64,000 nt of DNA from Callorhinus ursinus (Eukaryota; Chordata; Mammalia; Carnivora; Otariidae): positions 5,181,301 through 5,245,300 of the forward strand of contig NW_020312788.1 in assembly GCF_003265705.1 (NCBI RefSeq), in the 5' to 3' direction. Numbering within the stretch: position 1 is the first letter of the stretch; each line of letters begins with the position of its first letter. The position numbers and the translations under genes were made by a program. Below the pieces are notes generated by a model that saw nothing but the letters and a program-made list of their open reading frames with translations, was not told the origin of the DNA and made no database searches. Below, in pieces: positions 55,317 to 64,000 of the stretch.

Positions 55317-55330
<14 letters not shown>
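54655..55330 (+). mobile_element. L2 LINE 3' fragment split by a SINE
   Basis: 'atttctcctctgcttaaatcttttaataacttctcattgctcaggatagaacccatggtccttaaaatggtccc' is the diverged L2 '...ctccccattgccctcaggataaagtccaaact...' region. After the SINE, 'ttaagactcagttgagttctcacctcacttagg' continues in L2 order. Confidence 0.6.
54956..55153 (-). mobile_element. Carnivore tRNA-derived SINE
   Basis: Reverse copy with AAAACATTTTATTTATTTGGG at the left and GCCACCCAGGCACCC at the right. The TSD is CTCTTTCCG (54,947-54,955) versus CTCTTTCTG (55,154-55,162). It is very similar to the copies at 41,338 and 54,156. Confidence 0.95.

Positions 55331-55363
<33 letters not shown>
55320..55363. repeat. (CA)n microsatellite
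   Basis: About twenty-one uninterrupted CA units, the longest dinucleotide repeat in the window. Confidence 0.97.
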
Positions 55364-55365
<2 letters not shown>

Positions 55366-55827
55366 CTTTAGATATTTGCAAAGCATGGAATATTTCTCTT
55401 TCCTCTAAGCCTATTGTGGAGTAAAAACATTAGGGTAAAAGTGGCACAGGGAGGGGAGAGGCATTGGGCAGGCAGGATATTTGCTTTTTTTATAGGCAGC
55501 AACCACAGAAATTGAGGAGTTAAGAACCTTGTTTCATGTACCTACTTAGTCTATTGAATTTAGATTGCTGTTATTTCCATCTTATTCCTTTGAATTCTGT
55601 ATTATTTTTGTGCCTTTTGGTTTTGTCCCAAGACCTGGGTTTTACCATTTAGAAGTGAAGAGTTAACTTTATGATTGAAATGTCTTATAGTTTTTGTTTA
55701 TGAATATTTTATAATTGAGTATATTGCTGTTGGTGAGGAGTTAAGGGGGGCAGCTTTTACTTAAATCATATAATCAGACTAGACCAAAAAAAAAAAAAGC
55801 ATTCTGTCAGTTTTACCTCTTACATAC

Positions 55828-56001
55828 TTTTTTTTTTTTAAGATTTTATTTATTTGACAGAGAGAGACACAGTGAGAGAGGGAACACAAGCAGGGGGAGT
55901 AGGAGAGGGAGAAGCAGGCTTCCCGCTGAGCAGGGAGCCCGATGCAGGAACATGACCTGAGCCGAAGGCAGACGCTTAACGACTGAGCCACCCAGGCGCC
56001 C
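55828..56001 (-). mobile_element. Carnivore tRNA-derived SINE
   Basis: Reverse copy with TTTAAGATTTTATTTATTTGAC at the left and GCCACCCAGGCGCCC at the right. It lacks the short 'ggctcgatcccaggaccctgg' part found in most copies. The TSD CTTACATA is at about 55,819-55,826 and 56,002-56,009. Confidence 0.94.
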
Positions 56002-56039
56002 CTTACATAAATACTTTTCAACTCTATCTACTTTTCTCC

Positions 56040-56440
56040 ATTCCTGTCACTACCATCATCTCTTGCCTGGATTTTTGCAAATGGCCTCCCTATTGATTAT
56101 CTGAATTCTTGCTGGTTGGTTCCCCATGCTGTACCCAGAGGGAAAACATTCAGAACTGCTTAAAGCTCTGCATTACCTTAGGATAAGGCAAACTTTTTGA
56201 CTCAGCCTAAAGGCCTGGCACGATTTTGCTCCTGCATAGCACGCACACCTCTGTCATGTCACTCTCTGTTCTGGCTCCGCTAGCCTTTTTTTATTACCAT
56301 GTTCCTCCTGCCTTTGTCTTTTCAAGGGTCATTGTCCCTGCCTGGACCTCTCTTCCCTCCTCTTTTGGCTTATCGAGCTAAAACTCACCCTTCAGATTCC
56401 AGTTTGAGCTCCCCCTTTCCAGCACTAAGTAGAATTTTTC
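56040..56440 (+). mobile_element. L2 LINE 3' fragment
   Basis: 'catctcttgcctggatttttgcaaatggcctccctattg', 'gcattaccttaggataaggcaaactttttgactcagcctaaaggcctggcacgattttgctcctgc', 'tctgttctggctccgctagcc' and 'tgtccctgcctggacctctcttccc' occur in the order of the L2-type 3' region. Confidence 0.75.
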
Positions 56441-56689
56441 ACCAGTCTTCTCCTCCCCCACCCCCACCCCTAACTGTGGATTAAAGTGAAGACTGTAGTC
56501 TCAAGAGATAAAGTCCAACTTAGTACCTGGGGGTGTTAACTTTGTGAGTTTTCTCACAAAGGGAAAAGACTTTAATATGTGGCCCCTGTTTTTTAAAATG
56601 AGACTTTAGTTATTAATGTCTTTGTATTTTTTATTAATTAACAAGAGTTAGTATTTGTTGTCTTAATAAGTATTAGCCCTTATTTACTA

Positions 56690-56920
56690 TTTTACTATTG
56701 AGCACTTATGTGCCAGGCATATTTTAAGCAATTTACATGAATTAAACATTTAATCTTCAAAGCCACTCAGTGAGGTGCATGCTATTTTTCCTCCCTATTT
56801 TAGAGACAAGAAAATTGAGAGATTAAGTAATTTGCCTCTGTCTACGAGGCCAGTGAAATATCAGAGCCAGTATTCAAATCCAAGCTGTCTGATTCCAAAT
56901 CCTGTACTTCTATCCTACTT
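56690..56920 (-). mobile_element. MIR, antisense
   Basis: 'tattgagcacttatgtgccaggcatattttaagcaatttacatgaattaaacatttaatcttcaaagccactc...ttttagagacaagaaaattgagagattaagtaatttgcctc...cagagccagtattcaaatccaagctgtctgattcc' is nearly full-length. Confidence 0.9.
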
Positions 56921-57087
56921 ATATGTAAGTAAAATTAGAAAGAATTATTAAAAAGCTCACAACAGCAACAGCAACAAAAATCCAGTCAGCTCTTTTTTTT
57001 ATTTATTTAACTTATTGTGGAGATAAAAATGATGCTTTAATGTGCAGAGTTACAGATTATCATTCTACTAGCATACTAGGGTATCTG

Positions 57088-57182
57088 TGGGGTCCCCTGG
57101 ATCCCTGTGTTGGGCTTCCTGCTCAGTGGGGAGTCTTCTTCTCCTCACTCACTCTCCAATAAATAAATCTTCTAAAAAAATT
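57088..57182 (+). mobile_element. Truncated carnivore SINE
   Basis: 'gtgttgggcttcctgctcagtggggagtcttcttctcctcactcactctccaataaataaatcttctaaaaaaatt' is the 3' half of a carnivore SINE. The box A/B region is absent or unrecognisable. Confidence 0.75.
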
Positions 57183-58058
57183 AAGAATAAAAACTTAACA
57201 AAAAATCCAGTCAACTCTCATCTCCCCTAGTCCTGCTTCCTCTAGGCAACAACGTCAACCTCTTTTAGGTGTTTTTTGTGGTATTTGTCTTTTGGGATAA
57301 TATGCATATACTGCTATTTCTTAAGTTATCAATAGTTGATATTATCTACTGACTTCCCATTAAAGGAGATAAATATCTAGCTCTCTTACACACATTCCCC
57401 TTGCTGTCCCTTCTTCTGCCTCCCAATATAATTCTCACATTTTTTGTTTCGATTTTAGTATTTACTCATGATGATTATGTACAGATTGTTTACTGAGCCA
57501 AGTATATTGTGAGTCTGAGTAAAATTATTTTAATCATGGAGTTAATACTTAATTCATTTAAGAAAAAGATAGCTTAGTTTTTCCACATATCAATTTCTAT
57601 TTCTATATACTCCCACATCTTCTCAGTATGATTTTTCCACATAATCACACCGATTTTTTGGTTTCTTCTGAAGCTCTCTGTCCTCTCGTTCCAATTTGGA
57701 CTATTGCTTGCTAGAGCTGTTCCATAGCAGTTGTTTGGGATTTTTCTTTACTGACATTTCTGATGGAATCCCTATTTCTTAGATACGGATGATTTTATTG
57801 TTTATTTACTTTCTCATGTAGATGGGACTACATTCCCCAGTAGCTTCTTGAGAAATGGTATTAAGAAATTTGAGATATTACCTGTCAGAAAATCTTTTAT
57901 TCTACCTTCACTTTTTTCCAGCTTATTTTTTTAAGTAGTCACTCTCTTCACAGGGTCCAACATTTTGAAAAAGTAAGGAGGTGTATGTGATAAGTCTTCC
58001 TTTCATTGTTGCCCTCTGACACCTGGTTTTCCTCCCTGTGAGCAAACAGTACTCTCTT

Positions 58059-58099
<41 letters not shown>

Positions 58100-58474
58100 T
58101 ATAATATATATAATTTGCATACTTAGGACTTCTGGTGCAAATTATTTTCTTTGTTTTATTGGAGCTTTTTGACCATGAGCTTTGTTTTTCTCAGATATGA
58201 CCCATTTTTTTGAACTGATTAAGACTTGTTGCTATCATCACCTCAGTCTCCTTCTCATACCCTTACCCTCTGTCATGACCTCTGTTAGCATTCAAGGCCT
58301 CTTGCCCTGTTATTTTAGCTCCAGGTCCTTCTCTGCAGATAATCTAGAACAGAGAGCGTTCCTTAACTGGTCTTTTTCAGCAAGTCAAGAACCCATCTTC
58401 ACACACTTCACCATTTAACGACCTTCCCAGCCTCCACATCGATTCATTTGCTGAATTCAACTAACCCTGACTCC
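57183..58474. other. Non-coding stretch
   Basis: A possible old antisense L1 piece lies around 57,230-57,320 ('ctctaggcaacaacgtcaacc...ataatatgcatatactg'). A TG microsatellite is at 58,061-58,093. No gene seen. Confidence 0.4.
58061..58093. repeat. (TG)n microsatellite
   Basis: About sixteen TG units, followed by a TA-rich run. Confidence 0.96.
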
Positions 58475-58770
58475 CAGATCTCTTCCCAAACCTCCACACC
58501 CCTTCTATTCAATCTCTCACCTGGATTACTTTTAGTAGCCTCCTAATCACCTTCAGTCTCCTTTCTGACTTGCCCCTCAACCCCCAAAAATCTATATTCA
58601 GCACAGCTTCAAGAATAAGCATTCTAAATTTCAGTTGTGGAATTAGGTCATCACCTTATTTAAAACCCCTCAGGGCCTCTCCTCTTTACCTAAAGAATTA
58701 AGTACAAATCCCACAGAATTAGGTATCCCTCTCTTCCCTATATGGAGCTTGGCATTCAGCATTCTCATAG
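58475..58770 (+). mobile_element. L2 LINE 3' fragment
   Basis: 'tctcacctggattacttttagtagcctcctaatcaccttcagtctcc', 'attcagcacagcttcaagaataagcattctaaa' and 'aggtcatcaccttatttaaaacccctcagggcctctcctctttacctaaagaattaagtacaaatcc' occur in the order of the same L2-type region as at 56,040. Confidence 0.75.
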
Positions 58771-59162
58771 ACCTCACTGTGTGGTAATTGACTATGTATG
58801 GTCCTGAGGAAAATTACCCTGTTTGAGGGTGGCTTTTGAGAGAAGAATTAAAGTTTAGTCTGACACTGGTTTATTTCCAGCTGAAACATGTATTAATAAG
58901 ACCTTTTCATTCTTTACCCGTGAGGGGTGGGTAATGCAGGAATTTCAGATGGTGACTAGATAAATGGAGGGATATTGTGTGTTTCAAAATAGGTGCAAAT
59001 ATCGCCTAATCTTAAAGGCAGACATTGATTTTATGCCTTTTTTTTTAAACTATGTTATGGGTTTGTGAAGGACTATTTGGTTCTTTTATATCTGGGAATG
59101 TGGAAGTTAATGGAGTACAGGGAGATATGTAAATGTTCAGGTTGAAGACTTGGATTTCTAGA

Positions 59163-59382
59163 CCAGGAGTTGGGAAACTACAGCTTTTGGGCCAAATTTA
59201 TCCACCACCTGTTTTTGTAAACAAAATTTTATTGGAACTGGCTGTGCCCATTCATTTGTCTATTGTGTACGACTGCTTTTGCACAACTAAAATAGAGTTG
59301 AGTAGTTGTAGTAGAGACCATGAGGTCCACAAAGTAAAACATATTTACTATTTAGCCCTTTATAGAAAGTTTGCTGACACGT
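59163..59382 (+). mobile_element. hAT-Charlie-type non-autonomous DNA transposon
   Basis: Starts CAGGAGTTGGGAAACTACAG and runs through 'acctgtttttgtaaacaaaattttattggaactggctgtgcccattcatttg', 'tagttgtagtagagacc' and 'atttactatttagccctttatagaaagtttgctgac'. The flanks are a perfect 8-bp TSD, TTTCTAGA at 59,155-59,162 and 59,383-59,390, the hallmark of hAT insertion. A second, SINE-split copy in reverse orientation is at 41,321-41,705. Confidence 0.92.
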
Positions 59383-59594
59383 TTTCTAGAGAGGAATGGA
59401 AGCTGAACGGTGGAGGATGAGTACCCATTGAGTTGTAGATAAGTCTGTAGAAAGGTGAAAATCAGAAACGACAGTGTATCCCCAAGGGGATTGTTGAGAT
59501 CAGTGCCACCTTCGAATATTTGAAATAAGACTTGAGATATCTATCACGTCTCGTTTAACTCACTTAATAAGGCCTGTGCAAAAGTTGGATGAAT

Positions 59595-60010
59595 CTTAGC
59601 GAATGAATGGACTATTGTAAACTTAATCATTGGATGATTCCAAATGTGCTTGCCGTCCCGGATGCGATATCTTTACTTGATACAATCAACACAGCCTCTG
59701 GCATTTGGCATGTAGCTATTGACCTGGTTAATTGTTTTTTCTCCATATTAATTTAGAAGGACCACCAAAGGCAATTCGCTTTTATCTAGCACAGTCAAGG
59801 CCAGGTAACTTCTGTTCTAGAAATCTTAATTATCCCAACAACCCACAAAATATCACATTGATTTACTATGTTGATAATACTGTGTTGATTGTATCTGATG
59901 AGCAAAAAGTAGCAAGTACTTTAGATGTCTTTGTGAAGTATGTGAGAACCAGAGGGTAATCAGACCCAGAAAAATTTGGGAGCATTTCAGTAACATTTCT
60001 GGGCATTCAG
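59595..60010 (+). pseudogene. Decayed ERV-L-like pol (reverse transcriptase) remnant
   Basis: Two adjacent frames read like parts of an endogenous retrovirus reverse transcriptase. The first (59,608 to about 59,745) holds DYCKLN and a later IDLVNCFFSI, matching the finger/palm part around the first catalytic aspartate. The second (59,740-59,956) holds NITLIYYVDNTVLI, where the catalytic Y-x-D-D box reads YVDN, so the second aspartate is lost. Between the two parts there is a frameshift, and part of the palm region is missing. A stop follows at 59,957, after which similarity continues in the same frame (VTFLGIQLG) to another stop. The overall pattern is closest to ERV-L-type pol. It is a dead fossil, with no gag, integrase or env recognised nearby. 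Confidence 0.8.
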
Positions 60011-60499
60011 TTGGGTCACTATACTTAATAGACCTTTATTTTTGGAGGTGACATTTTCTTCTCTCCTTCCCATTTTCTTTTTTCTTTCTTTCTTTTTTTT
60101 TTTTAACAAATTATTACATTGAAGTTGTTAAATATTGTTTATAATTTAGTCTTTAGGTAACAGAATATTAGGTGGGATTGTGACAGAATTTGAAAAGTAA
60201 TTCAGAATGTCACAGTAATGGATACAATGGCTATTGGCACTCTGCATCTCATTTTGAGGTTTCCTCTTCACTTGTAAGGAGGATGCTTGTATCTTGTTAG
60301 GTAGAATACAGAGTTGTTTTGTTATTGTACAAGAGTTCAAATGTGTGAGAAAGTGTGTGCATATGGAAACTGAGTAGTCAAAAGGGTAGACTATGCTGTT
60401 ATCAATTTACTGTCTTTCAGGTCCAAATTTAGTCCCTTCTGCTCTGTAATAATGGAGCAGGGCCCTGTAAATATTTCTCCTATGCTGACTGGTATTGAT
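60011..60499. other. Non-coding stretch
   Basis: A T-rich run at 60,081-60,105 and otherwise unassigned sequence. It could hold more decayed retroviral sequence. Confidence 0.35.
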
Positions 60500-61370
60500 G
60501 TTAAGCCTTACCAGTAGAGGGCACTGGAGGGACACTGGAAATAGAAGGTGCTTCCCTTCCTCGTTTCAGGGTGGCTTCCTGGTTAGGCTCTTTCTGGGCA
60601 TATTTTTTCTCTATTTCTCAGCCTCCACATAGTTTTCTCTAGCGTTAGGTAATTGTGTGGCACATCTTTCTCTAGAGTTGGCACACCCTTACCCGCTGCA
60701 CTTTCTCCAGAGCCTGACTTGGGCAGTAGTGTTGTACCCTGAAGTCATAGACATCATGGACCTGTTCCCTTGCCTAAGTCACCGATCCCAACACTCTCTG
60801 TTTAGCCCCACACATTGTGCACTCTGGGGGCCCCACAAAACTGGGTTTCTAGGGAGCCTGCTGCCCAGATTTTATCCCAGGAACCAACCTGGCGCCATAT
60901 TGGCCCAGGCTATACATGAAAGTACACTAGACTCTTGTAGAAGACAGCTTCTTAACTCCAGGTGCCATCAGCACCCAGAAGCAAGCAGTTATCCTCAGCA
61001 CCTAGCAGGTTCCAGGGTTTGACACCTCGCTATGAATGGCTTCTTCTGGGACTCCATAGAGGGCAGATTTTTTTGGCAAGTCTCACTAGTGAGACACCTC
61101 TGTCACTTTTCCACCATCAGGGAGCCAACACTGTGCTCTCTCTGTAGAGATCTCTGGATCTCAGCGCTTGTGAAGGGAGGGTTCTTCCTTGGGCCCTCAT
61201 CTCAGCCTTGTGGGTAGTGGTTGCCCCTTGTATCTACTACTATAACATTTAGAATTCTCTTTCACTCACTAACCAATTCCCTACTCCAATCCTCTCTTAA
61301 TAATAGATTAAACTTTTCTTTTTCAAATTACTATGTAGTTTTTGTCTCCTTACTAATCCAAGAGCCATCA
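60500..61370 (+). repeat. Repeat-like block, possibly an old LTR
   Basis: A GC-richer block that begins TGTTAAGCCTTACCAGTAGAGG and ends near 'gtttttgtctccttactaatccaag'. Its composition and terminal 'taataatagattaaac' resemble an LTR with a degraded polyadenylation signal. It follows the ERV-L-like pol remnant in the same orientation. Frames of 61-121 codons within it have no domain. The family is not recognised. Confidence 0.3.
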
Positions 61371-62690
61371 GTTATGTTTACAAGGTAAGTACACAGAGGA
61401 ATCTTTTAACATGTAGTCCTTCTGCCCAGGGGAAGTACTAGTTAAGTGGGTAATCTGTGGGACCACTCAAATCACTCCTCAAAATTTCTCTACTGTCTAG
61501 TATGCCATAAATTATCTCTATATATCTTTCACAGCTGCAGATTCATTCACAGTAGCTGGAGAGTTATGTGAGCTCCTCTTCACCATCATCCTACCCTCTC
61601 CCCAAAGGGTATTATAGTTCCATAATTACTTGTTTGCTCCAAACTGTAATGGTAGAATTGGCTGGTCCACAAATCAAGATCCTGTCTATAACCTTTCACC
61701 TTCAAAGATAATATTGTTAATGGAGATGCTTATCTGACCAGGTTTAGCTGAGAAGTTGGATGTTTGGCCACATGCTTTTCTATATTAAAACCTGTGCCTC
61801 TAAGTTGTTGGAGGTCAACTCTGTCACTAGGCTATTTGTCACATAACCTGCAGATACTACTGTTCAGAAAGTCATCCTACTCTATGACAATTCATGCAGT
61901 TAGTTGTCCGCTGGTGGCATTTTCCAGCCAGCCAGAGCTACTGTACTTTGTCTTTAGCTGGGATCTTTGAGATGTTTCTGCCTCTTCCATCTCGGTGCAG
62001 TTTGCTTTACATCAGTGTTTGTCACCTGTCATACATCGACAAGTCACTTCCTGCTCAGAAGAATTGCAGGCAAGGATATGGACACGGACTTAAACATAAT
62101 CAAAACTAACACACCACAATAGCAAGTCACTGTGAAATTTGATTTTACCAATGAATACAAGCAGAAATGACTTCCTGCCACTCCTCCCTTCCCTAACCAG
62201 CAGATGAGGGCACTTAATAAAATCTCTGCCCGAGCACATAAGGTTTATTATTAGGACAAGTGTTTTGTTGTTGTTGTTTTGTTTTTTTAATTTGATTAGG
62301 AAATCTAGATGATAATGTGTGGCAGTGATCCAGTATATATTAATTTTGCAATGGTATACTTTTCTTAATTTATAATCTGTGCAACATTTTAGGTATATAG
62401 TTTTGTAATTTTTTTGCTTTTTGTGATTACCCTTAACTCTTTATATCATGCTTTAATTCTTGCAGTAGCAAGCACATTTCATATACCAATTAGGCTTTGT
62501 GCCAGTTAAAGTCACCTGGAGCCAGACCTTAAATCCCTGGGGATGTAAAGGTTTATTGTCTCAAATATAGGAGCAAGAAATGGAAAGAACCACTTTCCTC
62601 TTATTAAATGTAACTTTCATGTGCAGTTATGAAATACTCTGTTTTCACTGCTTTAGAAGATTGCTTCAGTTGGAATTTTTAAATTAAACT
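61371..62690. other. Non-coding stretch, no gene seen
   Basis: Nothing recognised in about 1.3 kb, apart from a GTT-rich run at 62,263-62,287. Confidence 0.4.
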
Positions 62691-62698
62691 AACAACTT

Positions 62699-62918
62699 GG
62701 GGCGCCTGGGTGGCTCAGTTGGTTAAGCGACTGCCTTCGGCTCAGGTCATGATCGCAGGGTCCTGGGATCGAGCCCCGCATCGGGCTCCCTGCTCGGCGG
62801 GGAGCCTGCTTCTCCCTCTCCCACTCCCCCCGCTTGTGTTCCCTCTCTCTCTGTTTCTTTCTCTCTCTCTCTCTCTCTCTGTCAATTAAATAAATAAAAT
62901 CTTTAAAAAAAATAAAAT
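62699..62918 (+). mobile_element. Young carnivore tRNA-derived SINE
   Basis: One of the best-preserved copies: GGGGCGCCTGGGTGGCTCAG to AAATAAATAAAATCTTT with an A-rich tail, and a CT microsatellite (62,862-62,880) in the body. The perfect 13-bp TSD AAACTAACAACTT is at 62,686-62,698 and 62,919-62,931. Confidence 0.97.
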
Positions 62919-63024
62919 AAACTAACAACTTAACTAATGTTTTTGCAGTGTGTCCTTTTCCACCTGGAAGGGACAACAGAATTAAAGATGGATCTTATCT
63001 TGATCTTTTCCCATTTGAATCTGC

Positions 63025-63080
63025 ATTTAAACAACATCCTCAGGTGATTCATTGTCACACTAGAGTTTGAGAAACCATAG
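63025..63080 (+). mobile_element. MER5-type terminal fragment
   Basis: 'acaacatcctcaggtgattcattgtcacactagagtttgagaaacca' matches the right end of a MER5A-type element. Confidence 0.5.
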
Positions 63081-63635
63081 TCTACATAACTGGTAGCTAC
63101 AGCTTTGTAGTTGGATTATTTTAATTTGTGGTATTTCAGTTCTTTCTGTTCAGACAGAAACATATTTTTACCCCTGAGAATAATCCATTGATTTTAACCC
63201 AGTCTCACAGACTGTTAGAATAATGCATATTGTTTTAGCCTTATAAAATATCATTTTGTGGATATTTTTATTTATTATTAATGCCCTCTTGTAATGTCTA
63301 CATATAAACTAGCATATAGATTGATATTCTTTAAGACCAGGGGCCTCTGAATTTTTTTTTTTTTCTAATTTTAGACATTTATACTTTAGAATTTAGGTCT
63401 TTGAATTTAAATTAATTTTTTCTAGCTTAAAAAACGATTTCATGGTATTCCTATCTCCTGTGAATCTGATGCTTTATAATTAGCAAATGACCATTTTAGA
63501 TAGGTGTATTTAAGGGTTTAGAAAGAGAATAAGAACAAGACCTTCATCTGCTCGTTTCTATATCCTGAATTTGCTATTGTGCTGATTTTTTGTTTTTTCA
63601 CCTCTGAAACTTCTGAGTTTTTTTTTTTCTAATTA
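63081..63635. other. AT-rich non-coding stretch
   Basis: Nothing recognised. Confidence 0.4.
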
Positions 63636-63639
63636 TCAT

Positions 63640-64000
63640 ATATATTTTTTTAATTTTTTATTGTTATGTTAATCACCATACATTACATCATTTGTTTTGG
63701 TGTAGTGTTCCATGATTCATTGTTTGTTCATAACACCCAGTGCTTCATGCAGAATGTGCCCTCTTTAATACCCATCACCAGGCTAACCCATCCCCCTACC
63801 CTCCTCCCCTCTAGAACCCTCAGTTTGTTTTTCAGAGTCCATCATCTCTCCTGGTTCGTCTCCCCCTCTGACTTACTCCCCTTCATTCTTCCTCTCCTGC
63901 TATCTTCTTCTTTTTCTTTTTTCTTAAAATATGTTGCGTTATTTGTTTCAGAAGTACAGATCTGTGATTCAACAGTCTTGCACAATTCACAGCGCTCACC
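63640..64000 (-). mobile_element. Young carnivore L1 3' UTR, antisense, cut by window end
   Basis: 'tattgttatgttaatcaccatacattacatcatttg', 'gtgttccatgattcattgtttg', 'cataacacccagtgcttcatgcagaatgtgccc', 'tttgtttcagaagtacagatctgtgattcaacagtcttgcacaattcacagcgctcacc'. This is the antisense 3' UTR of a little-diverged caniform L1. The element continues past the right edge, so its ORF2 content and length cannot be judged. Confidence 0.95.

Noticed and set aside
60657..61022. 121-codon plus-strand frame after the ERV-L-like remnant
   Set aside because: No retroviral or other domain recognised. It lies in a repeat-like, probably LTR-type block, and there are overlapping unrelated frames.

Overview
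The window reads as nuclear DNA of a carnivoran mammal, probably a non-canid caniform (bear, seal or mustelid-like). About 26 tRNA-derived carnivore SINEs are present. They have the 'GGGCGCCTGGGTGGCTCAG' head, a CT-rich body, an AATAAA-rich tail and target-site duplications (TSDs). Young carnivore-type L1 3' ends are also present. I saw no copy with the canid-specific SINEC_Cf head. No bacterial or viral gene organisation exists here, and no intact protein-coding gene can be supported. The open reading frames are short and mostly fall inside repeats, the CpG island or low-complexity tracts.

Layout. From 1 to about 48.7 kb the sequence is AT-rich and non-coding, in the style of intergenic or intronic DNA. 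It holds SINEs of both orientations, L1 fragments, ancient MIR and L2 pieces, hAT-type DNA transposons, two copies of one solo LTR (19.04-19.70 and 27.64-28.05 kb), a MaLR-type LTR (30.9-31.25 kb), a 5'-truncated U6 snRNA retropseudogene (2.38-2.45 kb), two long GAAA tracts (25.9 and 26.5 kb) and one 100-N assembly gap (29,268-29,367). From about 48.77 to 50.24 kb there is a dense CpG island with GC boxes, an NRF1-like site, two G-quadruplex-prone G tracts and good splice donors on both strands. This is the one place where a gene start is supported. The best candidate is a 5' UTR exon on the + strand ending at 49,629. I do not recognise the gene, and no coding exon was identified downstream. 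From 50.3 to 64 kb the sequence is AT-rich again and could be a first intron. It contains more SINEs, L2 and MIR pieces, a hAT element with a perfect 8-bp TSD, a decayed ERV-L-like reverse transcriptase remnant at 59.6-60.0 kb, and a young antisense L1 3' end cut by the window edge.

How the parts relate. Apart from the promoter, the content is the record of successive insertions. Ancient MIR, L2 and MER5-type elements form the base layer. MaLR and other LTRs and older L1s lie over them, and the carnivore SINEs and young L1 are on top. Several nests show this order directly, for example a MER5-type element at 26.99-27.62 kb split by a palindromic TA-flanked MITE and then by a SINE. No previously undescribed biological system was found. 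The items most worth following up are the CpG-island promoter, the U6 retropseudogene, a SINE with an apparent 3' transduction, and an L1 whose internal deletion is bridged by a microsatellite.
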